A DNA stretch of 64,000 nucleotides from Liolophura sinensis (lineage: Eukaryota > Mollusca > Polyplacophora > Chitonida > Chitonidae): NCBI RefSeq assembly GCF_032854445.1, contig NC_088300.1:49593682-49657681 (forward strand). The letters run 5' to 3'. Position numbers and translations under genes: made by a program. Shown here one piece after another: positions 58,898 through 64,000 of the stretch. The stretch's first letter is position 1; every line of letters begins with the position of its first letter. The notes beneath the pieces are model-generated. The model was not told the DNA's origin, searched no databases, and saw only the letters and a program-made list of their open reading frames with translations.

Positions 58898-61459
58898 TTA
58901 GACTATTCTGACGAGACCCTTGCTTATCCAGTAGCTTTCTACTGCTGTTTCTATACACCGTTTCCAGTGCTCATGGGCAAGACGGATGTCCAGCTTTGAC
59001 ACAAAGGCTTCCATAACGCGGGGGAGTATGTTGAGGGTGACTGCAGTAATGACCTGGGCTGGAATTGCCAAATTTTGCTTGATGTTGTAGCTGGCCAGAA
59101 GTGTAGTGATGGACACGACAACGAGACAGAATACGGCCAGGCGAAGCAGGAACCAGAACACGTGCTTGTGCAGTGGACAATAGCGGTTCATCACGTGTAT
59201 GAACAGCTCGTACGGAATACCGGGTTGGTTGTCCCGCCATTTCACCAGCTTTCGGAGGCTTCCATGAAGGCCGCAATGCTTGAGATTCGACTTTTGATTG
59301 TCTGATAGAGAAATTTCCACTTCTCCCTGCACTTTGATCGTTTCAACAACAGTGGCGTCATGAGGAGAGATAACTATTGTATTCCCTGTGACCTTACATA
59401 CACCTTTGTTCCGCTGACTTTCCAAATTCATACTGGCGTTAACGGTCAAGTCCAGGAGCTCTGAGAAAATGTCGTTGAATTTCCTGATGTTTCCGATTAG
59501 ATAATATGCCAGTGTCCCTGCAGCAATGATATAGCCGGTCGTGTATTCCGGGTAGATGATGAGGCCTATGTAAGTAAAGTCTATGGCAGACGTTATGTAT
59601 ATTCCACTGCAGATGAAGAGAATGGCAAAGGCAATGAGATTGTGGATGACTAAGACACTGATAATGAAATGAAGGATAGCTCTCAATCCGAGGTGAGGCA
59701 CAACATCTTTCAACCATACATTGTAACCTCTCAGGATTGTGACGGCAAGATAAACCGACGGTAGACCATAGTACACGAATGCACAGAGTAACTCCAGCAC
59801 ACAGAATACCGCATACCACACGAACAACACAAACTGTGCGACGGGAAGGGAACATTTTACGGCACACTCATCGGAGAAAAGTCTCTTGAGGCGATCGTTC
59901 ACGAGGATAAATCTTTTCACGAAGAGGTCCTTCGTAAACCGCCAAAATTTTCTGTTCATTAGCATGTAAAAGTTAGCGGTGACCTTGTCGTGGATAAAGT
60001 GGTAACCGGTGAGATGAGAAAAGGTAGTCGAGCTCCATTTTTCCATTGTAAGCACGTCAATGGACAGGAGGGTATACATCACTTCTGATTTACATTTTAG
60101 GTACTTTGTCATAATTTTAGAAAAGTCCCTAGGCAAAAGCAGCATGACAAGTCCCAAGGAGAAGTACAAGGAATACATCACGTAAGGTCCACCAAACAGG
60201 TAGCCCCAGTTCTTCAAGTTCCACTTAAACCCGAATGGAATGGCCATAAATCCAACAGGGATGTCGTATTCCAGTCTGTAACGGACCCAACGCTCCTGGG
60301 CGCCATCCTTGACTTTCATAAAGATCATGAAACAGATCACAGACGGCGTGAGAAGAATGGCGACTAACCTCTGAAGACGTGATGCCAGAACAGGACTTGT
60401 GCGAAATGGACGGAATAGTTTGCAAAACACTTTTAAAAGCGTGATTGGCTTGTCAACGCCGAGGAATATCCACTTTTCCTCCAGAACTTCATTTTGGTTG
60501 CCGTCCTCTTGGATATCCTCAGATGACAAAGGTTGATAGTTTTGGAGAGAAGGTAAGTTCGTGTCCCCGTCTGGAACAGACAGTCGATGAGCTACCCATG
60601 ACACCACGACAGGGCAGAAGAAAAACCCCAAGAAGACCAATGTATACAAAACACAATACCACTTTGTCATCGACTGTATCTTGTCACTGCAATTAGATAC
60701 TGTTTTATTTTTGTTAGAAGGATCTTGCCTCTGGTAGCAACATTTGTATCCTGTGTAACCTTTCTCGATACCGAGGAGGTGGGTTACGTAGTACAAGAAA
60801 GGCCCGTAACTTTTATATCTCACCGAGTAGCAGAACACGCTTCGCTTATTCTTGGGTGTTTTCCCATACGAGGTTTCCATCATTGCGTTAAAAGCATTAG
60901 CTATGATCTGCGTCGAGTTTCCACCTACCTGTACCATACAAGGTGTCGGGCTGTCGGTGGTGAGATTGAGTCTGAGGTAATGGTCCGTGTACTTGTCCAG
61001 AATACCAAACGACAACGAATAAAAGTCAAGTGAATACCAGAGATAAGGAAAAGCACCGCCTTCCCCGAGCAATGTCCACACCCATACCGTACGAAACAGG
61101 GCATCGGGAGTTTTCGTGAAGGATAACTCAGATTTATTTTCAGGATAAACGTGGATGAATCCAAAGTTAACATGTCTGTAATGCAAACGATTCAGGAAAA
61201 CCTCTGCAGACGACTTTGTGACAGTGACATTACGGCAGAGTTTTCTGGATATATGCCAAGGCTTGAGGGCAACGCCAGTGGTGCTCTGTTTCCAAACTGC
61301 AACATCACCAATGCCTTTTTCTTCACCCGCCTTGTGAATCCCATGGCCGTTTGACGTGTAAGCTAGAGAAAATAGTAGCAGAAACATGATAACCAGCCCA
61401 TTTAGGGGAAATTTCTTCTTATCGCACATAGTTCTCGGTAAGTTCCATATTGTGGGCAT
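58898..61459 (-). CDS. Uncharacterised 853-residue multi-pass membrane protein, copy B
   Basis: Full-length and open like copy A, with the same ATG (61459), signal segment, six N-glycosylation sites and hydrophobic helices. Eleven residues differ (numbered from the ATG, A to B): N43K, E57K, V120A, V193M, P263S, A294S, S320G, Q328E, T387A, D397E, E692G. Ten of these fall in the first 397 residues, which hold the ectodomain and first cytoplasmic loop. The helix-rich C-terminal half is almost unchanged. This pattern fits constraint on the membrane core with a looser or diversifying N-terminal half. The family and function are not recognised. Confidence 0.78.
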   Translation of the reverse strand: MPTIWNLPRTMCDKKKFPLNGLVIMFLLLFSLAYTSNGHGIHKAGEEKGIGDVAVWKQSTTGVALKPWHISRKLCRNVTVTKSSAEVFLNRLHYRHVNFGFIHVYPENKSELSFTKTPDALFRTVWVWTLLGEGGAFPYLWYSLDFYSLSFGILDKYTDHYLRLNLTTDSPTPCMVQVGGNSTQIIANAFNAMMETSYGKTPKNKRSVFCYSVRYKSYGPFLYYVTHLLGIEKGYTGYKCCYQRQDPSNKNKTVSNCSDKIQSMTKWYCVLYTLVFLGFFFCPVVVSWVAHRLSVPDGDTNLPSLQNYQPLSSEDIQEDGNQNEVLEEKWIFLGVDKPITLLKVFCKLFRPFRTSPVLASRLQRLVAILLTPSVICFMIFMKVKDGAQERWVRYRLEYDIPVGFMAIPFGFKWNLKNWGYLFGGPYVMYSLYFSLGLVMLLLPRDFSKIMTKYLKCKSEVMYTLLSIDVLTMEKWSSTTFSHLTGYHFIHDKVTANFYMLMNRKFWRFTKDLFVKRFILVNDRLKRLFSDECAVKCSLPVAQFVLFVWYAVFCVLELLCAFVYYGLPSVYLAVTILRGYNVWLKDVVPHLGLRAILHFIISVLVIHNLIAFAILFICSGIYITSAIDFTYIGLIIYPEYTTGYIIAAGTLAYYLIGNIRKFNDIFSELLDLTVNASMNLESQRNKGVCKVTGNTIVISPHDATVVETIKVQGEVEISLSDNQKSNLKHCGLHGSLRKLVKWRDNQPGIPYELFIHVMNRYCPLHKHVFWFLLRLAVFCLVVVSITTLLASYNIKQNLAIPAQVITAVTLNILPRVMEAFVSKLDIRLAHEHWKRCIETAVESYWISKGLVRIV

Positions 61460-61491
61460 TGTGTGACAGCAAACTTTCACCTGTCCTGTCT

Positions 61492-61500
61492 GTATATAGC
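61492..61500 (-). promoter_or_regulatory. TATA box of membrane-protein gene, copy B
   Basis: Same 'ggctatatacag' context on the minus strand as in copy A. Confidence 0.4.
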
Positions 61501-63087
61501 CTCCAGGTTTTCGTGTTGATGATCTCTTTACCTCTGGAACTGAATGCGTTAGTCAAGTACAGTTATAGCCCCACTTCCTCCCCGTCCCCTGATGCGAGTC
61601 CTATTAACTGCACGTTTTCAGTGTTGTACTATCAATACTCCTAAAAATAGCGCCCAATCAGAGAGCCAGAGCGCACCATGGAATGGAGTTCACAACGGGA
61701 AGTACCGAAAACGGTTGAAATGTGATTACCTGATCAGTATGTTAAACTTGGATGAAAACAAAACCAGAGGGAAAAGGAAAAAAAACAGTACATACTCCGT
61801 CCTCATACTTTGACAGTGTACTTGTATATGATAGCTGTTTATTAGCTCTTCGCACTTGGGAAGGTCTACCAGCAACCTATGGCTGGTCGTGTGTTCCCTC
61901 CTGGGCTCTATTGGTTTCTCCCCACTATATGCTGGCCGACGTCATATGTAAGTGAAATGTTCTTGAGTAAGGCGTAAAAAACTGAAATAAATAAATGTTA
62001 GCTCCTTGTGATGGGGCTTACAAAGCAAAGCCTCGTTTAGGAAGTTTGTGAGAGGTGTGTAATTATATACAGGTGTACAGGCATATGTCTGCAGCAGTCC
62101 CAAGTAGTCACGCGTGACGAAAGGCAGCAGACTTATTAGGTGAATGTAACAGAGAATGATCTTTCTGCGAAATAGGTGAAATAAGTGCATTGCAAAAGCC
62201 ACATAACATAAATTATATGTCACATGAAAATCCATAAAACGAGTCGAATTCTGATAGATTTTTCTTTAACATACTGGATTCTACGGTGGCCATTTCTGAA
62301 CATATAGTGAAAAATGACATCACATCGATCAAGCCACATGGCACACAGAGACCCCTAGACTTCTGCACACAAAATACACTTATACCGCTAGGAATATAGT
62401 CCCAGAATGGACTGTAAAACGGGCTATTACAGCAAAAATACGAATGTGACGTCTTTGACACCCAACAGACCACAAAGGAATACGCAGTTTTGCAAGCATT
62501 TTACTCGGTAGGAAGGTTTATAAAAAAAAAATAAAAGAAAAACCCAGAAAAAAATAAAATAAAAAACAAAAACAACAATAATAATAATCTAACCGTTTTT
62601 CCATAATAACAATAATAATAATAATAATAATCTAACCGTTTTTCCAGGACATCGTTTAATATAGTCTTTCGGGATTGATCTCACGTCTTAAGACAGTAAA
62701 GTTTTGCAGGTTAGAAAATAACGAACTGGACATTTGTGTAGCATCCCGACGAAACAACCCGCAGAAAAATCGGCTTGCCGCTTCTCAGCCATGCTCGCCA
62801 ATAACTATATATTTGTTCCGAGATAGGTCCACCAAGGGTAAACTCAATTTGCAGTTCCTGATAAAAAGCAGGTCCTTTTGTCACTGGCCAAGTTTATTTT
62901 ACACTATGAGATCATTGATTCGAGGTACCAGATAATTCTCGGGTTTATTTCTTTCTGACTGGCAAAGAAACAAAATAAACTCGAGATTTTATGTAGTAGC
63001 ACATAACTATCTACCGGTACGAGATAAATCGTAACATTATTTCTTTTTGAATGGGTGCAAAGACTTTTTGGCATGTACGTTTTACTG
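61501..63087. other. Intergenic with SINE fragment, copy B
   Basis: Counterpart of 23429..25011. It includes the truncated family 1 SINE at 61848..61999 and an (aat)n tract near 62575..62630 that is longer than in copy A. Confidence 0.5.
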
Positions 63088-63530
63088 CTCTGTATAAATT
63101 TATTTATTTATTTGATTGGTGTTTTACGCCGTACTCAAGAATATTTCACTTATACGACGGCGGCCAGCATTATGGTGGGTGGAAACCGGGCACAGCCCGG
63201 GGAAACCCACAACCATCCGCAGGTTGCTGTCAGACCTTCCCACTTACCGGCCCTCAGTCGGTTAGCGCGCTAGCGCAGCGTAGTGACCCAGAAGCCTCTC
63301 ATGCGGTCACTGTGAGTTCAAGACCAGCTTATGTTGGCTTCCTCTCCGGCCGAACGTGGGAAGGTCTGCCAGCAACCTGCGGATGGTCGTGGGTTTCCCC
63401 CGGGCTCCGCCCGGTTTCCACCCACCATAATGCTGGCCGCCGTCGTATAAGTGAAATATTCTTGAGTACGGCGTAAAACACCAATCCAAAAAAAAAAAAA
63501 AAAAAATCACTTACGGGCCTCTGTATAAAT
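63088..63530. mobile_element. SINE inserted within a SINE, copy B
   Basis: Same nested arrangement as in copy A, with the outer duplication 'ctctgtataaat' at 63088..63099 and 63519..63530. The nested insertion therefore predates the split of the two copies. Confidence 0.8.
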
Positions 63531-64000
63531 AAATTGGACTGAATTTGGGCCATCTGTTTCCTCGTGTTACAAAGTTCAGTCACGAGCTAATACACTTCCT
63601 GTTTATTACAAACGCTTATAGCGAGTTTTAAATCCGGTGGGTTAATACCCCATCCAACCCCAGGGCTGTGCAGTACTACACCCCCCCCCCCACCTTAGAC
63701 ACTTCAAATCACAGCGTATCCACCACAAGCAGTTAAGGATACTTGATTAGAAACATGACCTAAATATTTATCGTGTGGACAGGATGCTACACATGTTAAT
63801 ACACATAAACTGTATCCAACATACCCTCTGCTTGTCCCAAAATAACACAAGGAAATTCATCAGCTTATAGTATCGTATGTCAAACACTGGATGCCACTCG
63901 GTATAGCATTGTACATAAAATATTCATTTATTCATAGTGTGTCAAACTAAAGACCATTACATTTCACACACATCAGTTAATGAAACTACTATTTCATCTA
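63531..64000. other. Intergenic, end of window, copy B
   Basis: Counterpart of 25455..25924, including the poly(C) run at about 63680. No gene is seen. Confidence 0.5.

Larger units (their letters stand above)
37725..64000. repeat. Large direct duplication, copy B
   Basis: Collinear second copy of 1..25924. It contains the same receptor gene, membrane-protein gene, SINEs and tandem arrays. Relative to copy A it lacks a 67-bp segment (A 5484..5550) and the right arm of the inverted repeat at A 6447..6743. It gains a 164-bp (TA)n-containing segment at 57171..57334 and has longer 51-bp and 32-bp arrays. The first base of detectable identity at 37725 simply mirrors the first base of the window, so it is not a demonstrated breakpoint. 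Confidence 0.97.

Overview
This is animal nuclear DNA: AT-rich, almost gene-free, and full of tRNA-derived SINEs, minisatellites and microsatellites. The dispersed repeats end in motifs such as 'gtacggcgtaaaacaccaatc' (split here only as a label) and 'gtacgacgttaaacc', which to my knowledge are typical of mollusc-like lophotrochozoan genomes. Species cannot be assigned from the sequence alone.

The dominant structure is a large direct duplication. Copy A covers 1..25924 and copy B covers 37725..64000. They are collinear and nearly identical: I count about six substitutions in the first 1.1 kb. The offset drifts from 37724 at the left to 38076 at the right because of indels and tandem-repeat length changes. 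Neither outer edge is visible, since copy A starts at the first base and copy B runs to the last. The unit could therefore be longer, for example a tandem array with a period near 37.7 kb. The 11.8 kb between them (25925..37724) occurs once in this window. An unpurged pair of haplotypes joined during assembly would look the same.

Each copy carries two credible genes. The first, plus strand, is a neuropeptide Y/F-type class A G-protein-coupled receptor with a single main coding exon (A 8452..9609, B 46037..47194). It has a TATA-type promoter and a probable short 5' exon about 0.5 kb upstream. The second, minus strand, is an intronless 853-residue multi-pass membrane protein with a signal segment and a glycosylated, cysteine-containing ectodomain (A 20826..23387, B 58898..61459). 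I do not recognise its family.

The rest of each copy is intergenic DNA with four variable tandem arrays (59, 51, 32 and 21 bp units), a foldback-like inverted repeat that is complete only in copy A, twin hairpins upstream of the receptor promoter, and several SINE fragments including a SINE inserted inside another SINE. The single-copy middle holds a 33-bp minisatellite of about 26 close units, an intact SINE with a perfect 13-bp target-site duplication, an (AT)n tract, further SINE pieces and degenerate repeats. I find no convincing gene there. No rRNA gene, intact functional tRNA gene, CRISPR array or bacterial-type operon is present.
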